Assembly (NCBI GenBank): GCA_033064195.1
Contig: JARBJD010000031.1
Span: 310,001 to 374,000, forward strand
DNA: 64,000 nt
Source: Blattamonas nauphoetae
Taxonomy: Eukaryota; Preaxostyla; Oxymonadida
Reading direction: 5' to 3'
In this document: one piece after another, positions 43,190-54,822 of the stretch
How the letters are laid out: every line of letters begins with the position of its first letter
Numbering within the stretch: the stretch's first letter is position 1
Notes under the pieces: generated by a model
What the model was told of the DNA's origin: nothing
The model's database searches: none
The model's input: only the letters and a program-made list of their open reading frames with translations
Made by a program: the position numbers and the translations under genes

Positions 43190-45949
43190 AGTGTAGGTGA
43201 CTGCCTGATTCTGGGAGATGTCTGAAGAGTGAAGTGTGTGCGTTCCTGTGTGGGAGAGGAGTGTGTCGGTGAGGTGTGGAGAGAGGTGTTGATCGGACTG
43301 CGTGCGATTGAGTGCTGCGTCGAGGTGAGTTTCAGAAGAGGCGGAACATTCGAGTTCGTCGTGATGGACGATGGAGTGACGGCGGGGCGGAGTGGGTGTT
43401 TGTGGGCAGTGTCCCGAGAGGCGACTGTTGCAGACTTGTTCCGAGGCCTGTTCGGGGATGACGCTTGGAAGGACACTCGTCGGCGGTCCAAATGCGAAGA
43501 CGGCCTGTGTAATCTTCAGAGCTGCTTTTCACTTCCAGTCTTTGCCCAGCGCAGGGCATACACCGACGAAGGTGGGTAGTTCCTGTCGATCTCTTCGACG
43601 GTGTGGTCTGCAGCGTCATGCCCGATCGGGCACGGAGCGTGCAGACTGACGATGCCGGGTTGTGTCTGCTGCGGGATGGTTCGTGTCTGCTTGTCGTCGG
43701 TGTGGACAGCCGAGTTTGGGTCGTAAGGCGGGTCGACGTGGAAGTCGAACAGGAACTTGTTGAGTGGGCGGAGGGAGCGCAAGAATTGGGTGTCGTCTGG
43801 CCGCGGTGATGGGAGGGGTGTGGTTTTGGTGAGCTGTCGCTTCTTCGGCGTCCTTTTGTGGCCTTTCCGAGTGCCACGCGAGGCTGGTGATTTGGACGCG
43901 TTTCGGCCGATCGAGAGGAGTCTTTCGCGACGCTCTTTTCGCGCCCTCTTCTCGTCCTCCACCAAATCCATCGCGTGCTTCAGTTTGGAGAAGACTCCCG
44001 AATGCTCATGCGATTTGAAGCGCGCCTGCTGAGCAGCACTGATCTCTTCTCCTGAAGCCCGCAGACGGTCGAGCCTGTTTTTTCGGTCTGCGCTTCGTCG
44101 AGATTCCTCGTCGGCTCGCCTTTGCCTCTTTGAGAGGTGTTGCGGACGCATCGTCGGCGAGTGAGACTTCGGGTGTGGAAGCCTCCTGGCGAGGATCGGA
44201 CTCAGCATTTTGGTTGTCGTCTGCTAGCTCGATCGATGATGTTCGCGTCTCAGCAGAGACTGGCCGCACGAGGCTGCTGAGTGGACGTGCGAGAGACTGG
44301 ATTCCTTTGAACTCAAAATCCTTCACGATTTGAGCAGCGCGTTCGATGGTCAAGTCTGGCGAGTGCGGCTGTGAGTCGGGGTCGAGGACGACGTGTGAGA
44401 CGGTCCGCTGCGGGGCAGGTGGACTGTGCTGTTCGGACTGAGACAGAAGGGAGGGGATCTCCTCCGAGTCGCTGTGGGGTTCGGCTGGCCTCTCCTCAGA
44501 CTCCTCTCCAGTGCCAGCATCGAGTGTTCGTCTCCGCATGAGAGGGTCTGTCGAGAGGTCTGATGTGAACGAGGTGTCGAAGTGGGTGTCGAAGTGCGTG
44601 TCGCTGTTGGTGTGTTGGTGCATGCTCGGTGTTTCGTTTCCGAGTGAGAGCCAATCATCCGTGTTCACGCGAGGGAGACTTGGTGTGGGTGCTTCGACGG
44701 GTTTTGTTGGTTGTGGTGTGTCCTGCTTCGGTTCTGGCTCGACTGGACTCCGATTGGTGTTGGCCTTTGGAGGGTGGACAGACTTCGCGCCTGGTGCGAT
44801 ATCGTCCAGCGACAGGGCAGCCATGACCATGACAGCGCGCCGTGTGGAGTCTGGGCGAGTGAGCTGCTTGGGTCTGTCTGGGTCGGGGGAGGTGGTTGAG
44901 AGGTGCAGCGGGGGCACGAACTGAGCGGGGAGTGTTTGAGCAAAGTTGGGTTCTGTTTGTCGGGTGAAGCTGCGCGACGTCTGCGGAGAACTGGATGCTC
45001 TGTCAGGCGGCCGGGCGTGGGAGGTTCCGTCGAAGTGTGTCGTTTTGATGCGCTCGAGCTCCCTCTCCACCCCCGCCAGCCCGTCCATCCGCTGCTGCCT
45101 GCTTCGGCGGAGGGTGTCGGTGATGACTTCCCCCCACTGGTACCCCCCAGCCACGCGCAGCAGGATCGACGAGCTCCGCATTTCGTGGACGACTGTGTTG
45201 TCGTCGATCACATCCGCTTCAGTCCTCCGATCGCTCCCCTGTGACTCCCTCACCTTCATCATGACTGTCAAATGATTGGCAGGACGCTGTACTCCAGGAA
45301 ACGGCATGTGAACATTAAAGAGGAATGGTGATACTGTCGAAAGTGGGAAGTTAGCGTTCCGATCGACTGAATCGCGAGGTCTTGGGACTGGGTTTGGTGT
45401 TCGTGGTGGTGACAACGTTCATGTGATAAAAGGAGTTGTTTGTTGAACATTTGATCGTTGTGTCGAGGACAATCCATCGTGGAATGTGTTGAGTGTAGTG
45501 GAGGGCTGAGTATGGTGGAAGGAGGGGAGGAGCTTCGACGAAGGTGAGTGATTGACGAAAGGAATGAGAGGCGAAGTTGGAGTGGCTGGATATTTCTGTG
45601 AACTTGTCGAGTGGCAGACTTGGGTGGAGGGGAAGACGTAGAGAACGATCGGAGGAGAGAACGGCGAAGTCGAAGCGAATATATGGAAAGGGCAGGGATT
45701 GGATCAGCAATGAAGGGGAGGACGAGGTGTGATTTAGTCGGAGTGACCCGAACCAGCAGTCACTCACAACCATCCCACGTCGACTAACGAAGAATGGAAC
45801 TCCCACCCAACCACCACTCCTCCACTTTCAAACGACACTCCTTCAATCAAAGAAAACGAGAGTGTCAATCGTCCATCTTCCCTCATCCACACAACACTTC
45901 TCTTCGCTCTACAGCTCATCGATGACATCCTCAGTTCATTTCCCTTCAT
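43190..45949 (-). CDS. Multi-exon gene, function unknown; possible GAR-like segment
   Basis: Minus-strand open stretches at 45764-45949, 45351-45720, 44006-45415, 43516-44208 and 43200-43490 are Ser/Pro/Thr-rich and mostly disordered. The one folded-looking segment is VVHEMRSSSILLRVAGGYQW (near 45190), which resembles the VMVRVGGGW core of the GAS2-related microtubule-binding domain; its cysteines are not visible. Two acidic/basic helical stretches follow (RRADEESRRSADRKNRLDRL; KHAMDLVEDEKRARKERRER). The 3' part contains GRLRIWTADEC, duplicated at 6629-6745. Exon joins are not resolved. A cytoskeletal role is only a guess. Confidence 0.4.
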
Positions 45950-46712
45950 CTTTCCATCTTTCGAGATTGTGATGAATCTGATCTCGGATTTATCGTTCGT
46001 GCGAGAGAGACGATGAACTGTATCGAGGAAGTTAATGAGATCATCAGAAAGTCCTTCAAGTTGATGATACTCTCCTCAAACGGGTCCACTTACTCGTTCT
46101 GATGTTCATGAAAGGGCATACATCACCAAGCCCTTCCTTGAGACAGACTGGGTGATGTGAAGGAATTGGGGGATCATCCTGCTTTTCTTCAGCATCTTCG
46201 GAGATCAGTGCTGACAATCGTTCGTGAATCCACCAGCCACATCCTTGATATTGTCTTTTTGTGATGAAACCATGTTTGTGACAGCGATCTTACTTTCAGT
46301 TTCAGTGTTGGTCTGATATGGTTTCAATCGACTACGAGCTGATTTACAGGAGATAAGAGTGAATGAAATCGAAAATAAAACTAACTATGAGAGGTATGGA
46401 AGAAAGTGATATGTTTTTGTGAATCAGATTCACCATGAACTTGGATCACGAGTGCGTTCACGAAAAGAAGCATCCTGAGTTAACTTTTGGAGATAAAAAT
46501 GAGAGAAAGAGATACAAAAATAAGCAGGGAGTTTGAGAAACACTTTTTAGATGCCATATCAGTGCTCCTTTTCCTGTCTGATCGATCTTTCTATTCACGA
46601 TGGGTCAGATCGGAACAAACTCGTCCAAACTTCACCTCCATCACTTTTCACTTTGAGAGACAGTTTCTATCGAAAAAAGGAATATATTCAGAAAATCAAC
46701 AGCAAACAAGAA
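45950..46712. other. No gene recognised
   Basis: AT-richer sequence with short frames only. It may include the 5' flank of the minus-strand gene to its left. Confidence 0.45.
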
Positions 46713-46776
46713 TAACCAAAGTGGGAATTGAACCTTCAACTCTCAGTCGTACATTTAGCAATTTAGTCGTACATCA
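46713..46776 (-). repeat. SINE-like head fragment
   Basis: The minus strand carries ATGTACGACTAAATTGCTAA, then GACTGAGAGTTGAAGGTTCA with the B-box. It is cut at GTACAT, where CAGTCGGCGAGGTAATTGGT begins; the same junction occurs at 52466. Confidence 0.7.
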
Positions 46777-46798
46777 GTCGGCGAGGTAATTGGTATTA

Positions 46799-48100
46799 AG
46801 TGCTAAGACTTTTTTCAAAGGGCAAATCAAGCTCATTTCACTGAATCGTGTTAAATTAGTCTAGTGAATACGTTGAAGTTCAATTAATGGTGGAATAGAA
46901 TTACATACGTGAATTTCAAGTTGAAAGAATTACTACATGCAAAGGAGACAACAACCGCTTGAACCCGATCGAGTGGAAAAATGATGATTTGAACGGGTTG
47001 ATTAGTGAAGTGAGGTGTTCACAATGTGAAAACTTCGATTAATGATGATCATATTATCGGGGTGGCGGGAAAAACTTGGGCGGGCTCTTAGTCGATTCTG
47101 GCACTATTTAGCTTAATTATCACTTCATACAGTGCCTTTACATGTTTCCTATTTTCAAAAAACACCAAGTAAAAAAATCATAGTGTCCTGACCAGAGAGA
47201 ACAGCGAGGTGAAAGATCAGATCTGAACGACTATGACTCTTTTTCTCAACAAAATGGAAAATTTCAGACATTTAGACTAATTTACACTCATTTCAGAAGA
47301 AGATGTAGCAATTGAATCAATACATGACAGGGAAATGTCATCTGTTTTTTTTCCAGAATCGTGATGATCTTCCTTCCTTTGTCGTCAATTCGGAGTTTGA
47401 TCTCCCAGCCAGTCATTGAACTGGCTGTAGCTTCTGTCCAGCACGGTGATTAAACATATCCTGATGAATAATGACCAAGATCCTGAAAACAACGTCGATG
47501 ATCGAAAAAAATTGCAATTCAGTGTTTATATTCAGATTCCTTTGAATACGGGAGGAGTAATGAGAAAACGGCAAGAAATACAAACCAGTCTGGTTTTATC
47601 CCTGAATCAACGATGTCGTGTTTCACCGCTTGATCATAACGTCAGATGTGATGATTGGCACTTTCCACGATGCCCCGTGCATTCATGAAGGGGGTCGATT
47701 CGTTTCATCCTGAAAAAGATGACGTGACAATGGCGATTCTCAAACAGAGTTAAAAATCTCGATGATATTTCCCTGTCATGTATTGATTCAATTGCTACAT
47801 CTTCTTCTGAAATGAGTGTAAATTAGTCTAAATGTCTGAAATTTTCCATTTTGTTGAGAAAAAGAGTCATAGTCGTTCAGATCTGATCTTTCACCTCGCT
47901 GTTCTCTCTGGTCAGGACACTATGATTTTTTTACTTGGTGTTTTTTGAAAATAGGAAACATGTAAAGGCACTGTATGAAGTGAAAATTAAGCTAAATAGT
48001 GCCAGAATCGACTAAGAGCCCGCCCAAGTTTTTCCCGTCACCCCGATACCGTCAAGTTGAAATTGTGTGTGATCTGCCCTTTGAAAAAAGTGGTAGCACT
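46799..48100. mobile_element. Short inverted-repeat element with TA duplication, entered by another element
   Basis: The ends are AGTGCTAAGACTTTTTTCAA at the left and the complement of AGTGCTACCACTTTTTTCAA at the right, each next to TA (46797-46798 and 48101-48102). Removing the nested 990-bp foldback leaves about 310 bases, a typical MITE size. TA duplication suggests mobilisation by a Tc1/mariner-type transposase. No coding sequence. Confidence 0.6.
47057..48046. mobile_element. Foldback element with about 285-bp inverted repeats
   Basis: The left arm (47057-47341) begins TCGGGGTGGCGGGAAAAACT. The right arm (47761-48046) is its complement with few differences and ends GTCACCCCGA. TA lies on both sides (47055-47056, 48047-48048). 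The middle 420 bases hold no convincing gene (an 80-residue frame at 47446-47688 has no motif). It sits inside the element at 46799-48100. Confidence 0.75.
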
Positions 48101-48102
48101 TA

Positions 48103-48180
48103 CAGTCCTTACCTTGGGTCGGCATGTCCTCCCCCGAAAACCCGTGTCCTATCATAGGACACGGGCTTTCGGAGCTTAAT
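48103..48180. repeat. Fragment of GGACA-rich element with strong palindrome
   Basis: It contains TTACCTTGGGTCGGCATGTC, as at the ends of the elements at 50827-51271 and 62855-63303. It then carries a near-perfect palindrome at 48134-48172 (CCCGTGTCCTAT paired with ATAGGACACGGG). Confidence 0.65.
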
Positions 48181-48393
48181 TAGGCGATGGGAGGGTTTTG
48201 TCTACAAAGCATGAAAATGATGTCAAATAAAGTGGTACCCTTTGATTTGAAACACAGACTACATTTTCACATCCATTTTGGATGAATTAGATACGAAAAG
48301 GGTGGCTGAGATTTGATCAGATCTGTCAAAATGATTATGGTCCGATCAGTGTCGTGATTCGACAAAATACATTTCTTTCATCACAAACATCAC

Positions 48394-48803
48394 ATGATGG
48401 AGAAATTTACAAGACAGAAGTGGGAAATTGATGAATGTGAGATCAGGGATAGTCCAGATGAAAGAGATCAGAGCCACCAACAATGCAGATTGTATCTCAA
48501 CATGTGCAACGGCTATTTCACTCCAATGGTCAATGGTGTCTTTTCTCTGCCTCCACTCATCCTCTTCTTACGCTGGGCCATTTCCTTCCTCTCCTTCACA
48601 CACTTCTCCGTCGGCACCTGTGATCGCCTCAAGTTTGTCGGTTGTACGATCTCGCTCAGATAAGCCGCGAAATTAGTCGGAAGTGAGTGTGATCTGTCTA
48701 ATATTCTCGTCGAGCTACGGTGGAGTAGCGTCAGGGTGCGGAATGACGGGATGAGTGTGATTGGTTTGGGATTCTGCTTAATCTCCCTTGTCTTGTTCAA
48801 CAT
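48394..48803. other. Unresolved open stretches, both strands
   Basis: The plus strand is open for 89 residues and the minus strand for 96. The minus-strand end (CVKERKEMAQRKKRMSGGRE) is charged and could be an exon. No motif or splice fit decides between them. Confidence 0.15.
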
Positions 48804-49469
48804 TGTCTTTTTCAGTTCGCTTTCCTTCTTTCTGTCCTATTTCTGTCGTTGTTATTTTGTTCTCCGCATCACTGAGCCCTTCCGCCACTCGTCTTTTCGC
48901 ATGCCTCTTCGCCTCATTCAAACATCTCCTTCACCCTTTACCACATCCCCCACTTCACCCACACCTTCCACACTGCATTTTTTGGTCATTGCTAGTTAAA
49001 ATCGGCAACAAGTGTCCCAATGTGAATGCGGCGTTGGAGAGTGTGTTGATTCCTTTTCATCCCTCCTCCTAGGCAAAGCGAGATTCTTAGCATTTCTTTC
49101 ATTTCGTTGGATTGGTACTGAAGAGGGTGAATATGAAGAGAGATGGCGGAGACCAGCAAAAGTGCAAGATGACAACATGGTGGAGCGAGGAATAAAGGAG
49201 CTTGTCGAGGAAGAATAACGATGGCCTCTATAAATGACTCGGAGCGAGGAATACAGACTGAACCTGTGTATGTTGAATTGTCAATTCAGTCAAGGAGAGA
49301 GGCGGATTGATCTTGGGGACGATCATGTGAAACAAAGAGACTTATCGGATGTCAATACGAATGAGGCGTATTCGTTGCAATTGGAGAGTGTAGATGAACA
49401 CGATCTGTCGAGAGAAGCTGATTTAGACAAGGTTTGCGTTGGTAAACTGGAGATGAGTCGGATCGAGAC

Positions 49470-50130
49470 TTTGGGGTCGAGCTACGGACTGTCCGGAGAG
49501 ACGTGCATTTTTGTCAACAATATTGTGTGTAAAGCTTCGTTTGGTTGGTTCTTTTCGACGAGAGATGACTCTTGTTGTGAATGAAGAATTGACGACGAAG
49601 GTTTGGGAATCTGATCTTTTGATGTGGCCACGGAGAGGATGTTTGTAACAGACAAATTCCAAAGATTGAACATTGGTTTCATTGAATCAGTCTTGCTGTG
49701 AAGAAGATCCGACGGCGACGATCCGAAGAAGTGTTGGATATGATCTAATACGAAAAAGAATAACCAAAAAGTGATTGAAATGGAAAACATACAGGTCGGG
49801 CCGGAAGTTAAAGGAAACCGTTTGCAGTTTGGAGGAGTGAGACTCTGGCGTTTCGAATTGAAATGATGTGACAAAGTCATGGTCATAGTGTCTCTTATAT
49901 GTCGATAGAAAGAAGTAATTGAGCAATAACGGGGTCTGAATAACCAAGGAGATCATTGTGACGAAGCGAAGGGGGAGGAAGGAAGGATGAACTGAAGAAA
50001 TGATGAGATCATGAGAAGATGGACGGAGGAAGTGGTTCATAAAAAATTGAGTGGTAATCAGATGATGAAAGGAATATAGGAAGAGGGAAGTCGCACACTT
50101 CGATTTCCGAACACCCATTAAACCCCACAT
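49470..50130 (-). CDS. Possible two-exon gene, unknown
   Basis: On the minus strand a stretch ending CKRFPLTSGPT is joined to YHIQHFFGSSPSDLLHSKTD by a GTATGTTTTCC..CGTATTAG intron of about 48 nt (near 49744-49791) without a frame change in the protein, ending HVSPDSP at 49482. The plus strand over 49234-49584 is also open with an acidic sequence (RDLSDVNTNEAYSLQLES), so the strand is not certain. No family recognised. Confidence 0.25.
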
Positions 50131-50826
50131 ATGTTGGCGATGTCGAAGGAGCCTCGGTTGAGTTGACCATCATGGCTGATGAGAGAGAAAAGAGGGAGGC
50201 AGGATGGACTGAAACGAAAGAGAAAAGAAGAGGGGAAGAGAAGTGCTTCAGAATGAGAAGAGGTCAAACTTTCTTTCTGTTGGGGGTGTGTACTGGCTAG
50301 AACCCGACTCAATGGTTCTTTCGAGGATGCCCTCTGCTTGTATCCCATCTGAATCTTTCGCTTTTCTTGTTCATTCCAATCTCTTTCCCAGAACGTCTCA
50401 GCAGGACTATCATGAAGGGGTCTGTCATCCATCTCTCCCTTCTATTCTTCTTCATCCTTTCTAGTATTGTGATCCTGTCATCAACTCAAATTATCTTTTC
50501 TCTTTGAATGTTGCCTTTTCAACCCTCTCCAACAGGTCTTCCTGTCTCTTGTGGAACTTCTTGTCTCAATTGAGGAATCTATTCTTGATCAAATCATTTA
50601 GAGAGGTAAATATGATGATAAACAATACAATAAGAGCAGACTTGTCCCTTCATTTACTCAACTTTCTTCTTAGTTCGGATTCTTCAGTGGTCATCTCTAT
50701 CACAAGATCTGTGGTCTAAAACATGAGAGTGAGAAAAGTTTATTTACAATAACGAGAAAAGAGCAGACAGGGTTCATCTCCGAACCAGTCTCCAGACATG
50801 AAAGTGTCATTTCGATGATTTGAGTG
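50131..50826. other. No gene recognised
   Basis: There are only short frames on both strands without motifs (for example a 104-residue minus-strand frame at 50118-50432). Confidence 0.4.
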
Positions 50827-51271
50827 GGCAATTACCAAAATGTTGGTTTGATAGGACAGATCGGGCCACCATAGGACACGATAGGACAGGACAGGACAAT
50901 TGTCCTCCCTCGATTTTATTGCGAAATTGTGACGCAAGTATTGTGAATGCGTCAAATACCTTCCATGTCCTATGGTTTGAGCCCAATTCAGAATTGTCCT
51001 ATCATGTCCTATGGTGGGCAGATCGACCCCGTTTGGACAACTTTCGCGATTTTTGTCAAAATAGGGTGAAAAAACACAATAAAAATGATTCTAAAACAGA
51101 AAATGTGCATTGTTATCTCAACTTTCTCCTCATTTTTCGTTTCGAGTTTTCACTGACGGACGAAGCAAGTGGTTGGTTCAATTCTTGTCATCGTCACTTT
51201 TATCCAAATTGTCCTCCTCTTTTTTGCTGTCCTGTAGGACAGGACAAGAAGGACATGCCGACCCAAGGTAA
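50827..51271. repeat. GGACA-rich MITE-like element, copy A
   Basis: About 440 bases start near ATTACCAAAATGTTGGTTTG and end ACATGCCGACCCAAGGTAA. Both ends carry clusters of TAGGACA/TGTCCTA (for example CATAGGACACGATAGGACAG), the arrangement of subterminal transposase-binding repeats. It matches 62855-63303 in inverted orientation along its whole length. Non-coding. Confidence 0.75.
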
Positions 51272-51273
51272 TA

Positions 51274-52440
51274 CAGTCCTTTTCAAAAAGATGTTCAACT
51301 GGTTCAAAAATGTGATCAGCTGTTTCAAAAAGATGGCTGATCGACTCGATACTATCACCCATAATACTGATTTTCCTCTCCTGACCACTTTCCACACCTG
51401 ACTCATCTCTTTTTGTAAATGTAAACATGAACAGATAGTGGCATGAAAGATGGTCTGTCTTATTTTTCGCGAAAAATGTGCACATTTTGTCGAGATTTTC
51501 TGACCACTTTTTTCATTCCTGTTTTTGTTCTCATTATTCATCTTTCTCTCCCGCAGAACAAAATCCTTGATTAATACGCAATATTAATGAGCTGTCCGCT
51601 TTTTGAACAATGTAACAGTCGTATTCTCAGATATCCCTTCTGAGATCGATGAAATGGACGTTGTGACGTAACTATGGATTGAAACTGCAACACACAGCGA
51701 TATGAGAGAAAGCGAGAAGAATATATCGACTTGGAATGTGTGATCAAGTCCACAGAGGGATATTAGCAGTGTTTTGATGGTGTGAACAGTTCCGATCTTG
51801 AAGTTGTGAACAACTGATCAATTTGCGAGAACTAATTGATATATCTGCCTAATATGATGAGAATAAGAGAGAACACACGTGACAGTCAGATTATTGTTCG
51901 GTGATTAGAGACAGACAGATGGAGGGTTTCGAGATTGATTTTGAGCTGATAGTTGCTTCTCCTACCAGATAATAATTCGTACCAAGATCTATGGACTGAG
52001 ATTATGAATGTGAATGTTTTGAAAATATCAAAAACTCGCATACATTCTAAATAGTCGACCCTGATTGATTGCGATCGACGATTCGGAGAATATGCATGGC
52101 GGAATACCAGAAACACTAGACACACAATAAAATGTAGTGTTAAAATAGGATTTTGTTCTGCGGGAGAGAAAGATGAATAATGAGAACAAAAACAGGAATG
52201 AAAAAAGTGGTCAGAAAATCTCGACAAAATGTGCACATTTTTCGCGAAAAATAAGACAGACCATCTTTCATGCCACTATCTGTTCATGTTTACATTTACA
52301 AAAAGAGATGAGTCAGGTGTGGAAAGTGGTCAGGAGAGGAAAATCAGTATTATGGGTGATAGTATCGAGTCGATCAGCCATCTTTTTGAAACAGCTGATC
52401 ACATTTTTGAACCAGTTGAACATCTTTTTGAAAAGGACTG
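51274..52440. mobile_element. Inverted-repeat element with about 292-bp arms and TA duplication
   Basis: The arms at 51274-51566 and 52149-52440 begin CAGTCCTTTTCAAAAAGATG and appear identical over nearly their whole length. TA flanks both ends (51272-51273, 52441-52442). The CAGT start and TA duplication are typical of Tc1/mariner relatives. The middle 580 bases have no convincing gene. Identical arms suggest recent movement or arm homogenisation. Confidence 0.8.
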
Positions 52441-52465
52441 TAATACCAATTACCTCGCCGACTGA

Positions 52466-52486
52466 TGTAGTAAAGCCCCAATTCCA
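52466..52486 (-). repeat. SINE-like head fragment
   Basis: The minus strand reads GGGGCTTTACTACATCAGTC. It is the start of the tRNA-like head, cut at ACTACAT and joined to CAGTCGGCGAGGTAATTGGT as at 46776. Confidence 0.5.
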
Positions 52487-52639
52487 TTTCTATTTATCAT
52501 TCTTCAATCAAACAGCTAGGCTTGTCTGACCGGCCAAAAATGCCGGTCAGTGTCAGTGGCCAATTTTTCAAAGGGTCTGATCTTAGCTTCACAATCGAGG
52601 TTACGGTGATGGAAGTCTTTCCACATTCTACTTGCCTTC

Positions 52640-54637
52640 TGGTGGCCTCCATCGCAGTGGTGAAATGAGCAGTTGAACTCGAACATCTTTCACAAGAATC
52701 GATCGAACGAAACCGAATTCTTGCTGAAAAGGAGCGCGAAAAGGCGGAAACAAGCAAGATGCTTGAAGAAGAGAAGCTCATCGAAGAAAAACTGAACGAA
52801 GAATCGCAAACAATCGGTGACACATCTTCAACGACGCAAAGTGAAACTTCCTGTTCTCATCCAGCTGAACTGAAAGATGATACCGAACCGCTGAAGCAGT
52901 CCATGGAACAGGATCAATCTCAACCAGAATCTGGCAACGAGACACTGCTCCAGACGGTGGACCACGTTGGTGGTGATGAGGGTATGGAGAATGTCGAGAT
53001 TCAAGACTTTATGGTCACGATCAAGAACCTTTGGAGACAGCCACTGTTGCACCTCAAAATCCGACTGACGTCGACACTGAAATAGAGGCACTTCCGATCT
53101 TCCCTCCATCAGAATCATCGACTATTCCCATCCTCCACACCGTTCAAGCAGGACAGCCAGATCATGATGAGATTCTGACTCGAACAGCTCATTTTCTTGC
53201 TCGGACGACTCTTCACACGGGAGAGCAAGAAACACACGATATCGACGACTATGCTGCAATAAAAGGTGAAGGTGCAGGGAATCTCGATTACTTGGAGGAT
53301 TTGTGTCTTTCCGACGAGAGCAGTTCGACCTTATCAGAATCACTCTCCGAATGGGCTCTTGACGCCGAAATCAATCAACTCCACAGCCGACACACTCTCT
53401 TCTTTCGAACAACCTTGATAGTCCGCCTTTCATGCACACTATCCCCGACTCAAATGATCAGTTTATCATGAACTCAGGAATCGCGCTCAACGGACCGATA
53501 TTGTCTCGACCAGACGATATTTTACATCGAATTGTGATGGAACTGCCGAAACAGAACAAAACAGAGGAAAGGAAGGAGGATGTCACTAGAAGCCTACAGA
53601 TCATTGATCGGATGGTTGAGAATTCGTTGAAACAGGATTTGCTGGCAGATGCGCCCGAAAATCGGGACCCAACCAACGGAATCAGAAGACGAACCCACAC
53701 AACCAGAAACTGAAGAGAAGTCCACACTTCAGGCCATCCCTGCCTCGAAACCCAAATTCGACGAGAACTTCCTCTCCTCCTCGGAATCTCGGCTTCCATG
53801 CAACGCGCTTGACATGGTCGAGCTGGAGCTGACCCGACAAGCTTATTTTGTTCCCGATGTCGACGCGTCTTTTTTCCAGCCTCAAACACCATCTCACCAC
53901 GCTCTTCTATCCAGTCCGTCACTCGCTGGCCATCCACTGTCCACATCGCCTCCATCTGCACCTCAAACGAACCAGCACAAGCACGAACTGCCGCAACGGG
54001 TGCTCGCTCGTCTACAAACCCTTCCTCCGGTCTCCACTCCGATTCCGATGGAAGCGATGGCTCAGTGGTCCATGTTCATGTTTTCGTCGTCGTCTCTTCA
54101 GATGAAAGTGATGAAGGGATTTGTGGATTTAGAGGACTATGTAGGAGTTGGACTCGACTGAGCGAAGGGAGCCAGCGGTGAAGAGCTTCTTTGCGAGGCA
54201 GGAAGAGAAGAAGGACAGCCAATCGTCAGCTCTGGCTCAATCGCCGCCAGACTTGTCTTTTTAGTCCGTCACCCAACGCGACTCAAATTGCTTCGCTCAA
54301 TCGTCCATCTATCCTCGTTTCTCAACCAATCACCTCACAACAATCTCTTCTTTCACAACCACACTCACGCCCAGTCTCACTCCAACAACCTCTCTTCCCA
54401 CAGCCCCTCTCTCGCCCTCTCCCACTCCCTCCCGTCCACCAGATGCAGCTCCCGCCGCAAGTGACTTCTCTCGACACCCAAATTGCGCAGATACCGCAGT
54501 CGTACAGTTTGCATTCTTCATCACAACCAACACAACAAGGCAGAGTGTCACTGACTCTGGAGGAGTTGGAAGCAAATCTGAGACAGAAGCCAGCAGGGTT
54601 CTCGGGGATGGATGGATATGGAGGGCGAAGCCAGTGA
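52640..54637 (+). CDS. Cargo gene of hAT-C, disordered protein, unknown
   Basis: Plus-strand coding-like stretches succeed each other: a Glu/Lys coiled part (ILAEKEREKAETSKMLEEEK), an acidic Ser-rich part (LEDLCLSDESSSTLSESLSE) and VMELPKQNKTEERKEDVTRS. A Pro/Gln-rich part follows (HSRPVSLQQPLFPQPLSRPL), ending RVSLTLEELEANLRQKPAGF before a stop at 54637. The motif TLEELEANLR resembles the short LEELEA-type motif of mRNA-decay and 4E-T/Pat1-like proteins; this is a weak hint only. Several frame changes lack a good GT..AG pair, so the captured copy may be decaying. Confidence 0.35.
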
Positions 54638-54822
54638 AAACGCAAAGCAGAGAAACGTGTCCAGAACACTCTCAGCCAATGATTCTCTATTTGAGGAGGA
54701 AATCGTTCCATTTTTTCACACTTCATTCAAAATGTTCTTTTTCCTTCGCCCAAACTCTGTTTTTCAAAAAAAAACGTCAATTGGAGAAAACAAGATGGTG
54801 AAATGAAGAAACAACATATGAT

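Noticed and set aside
51150-52529. Two identical 'genes' of about 110 residues in opposite orientation
   Set aside because: They are the same open stretch in the two arms of an inverted-repeat element, without motif or codon evidence.
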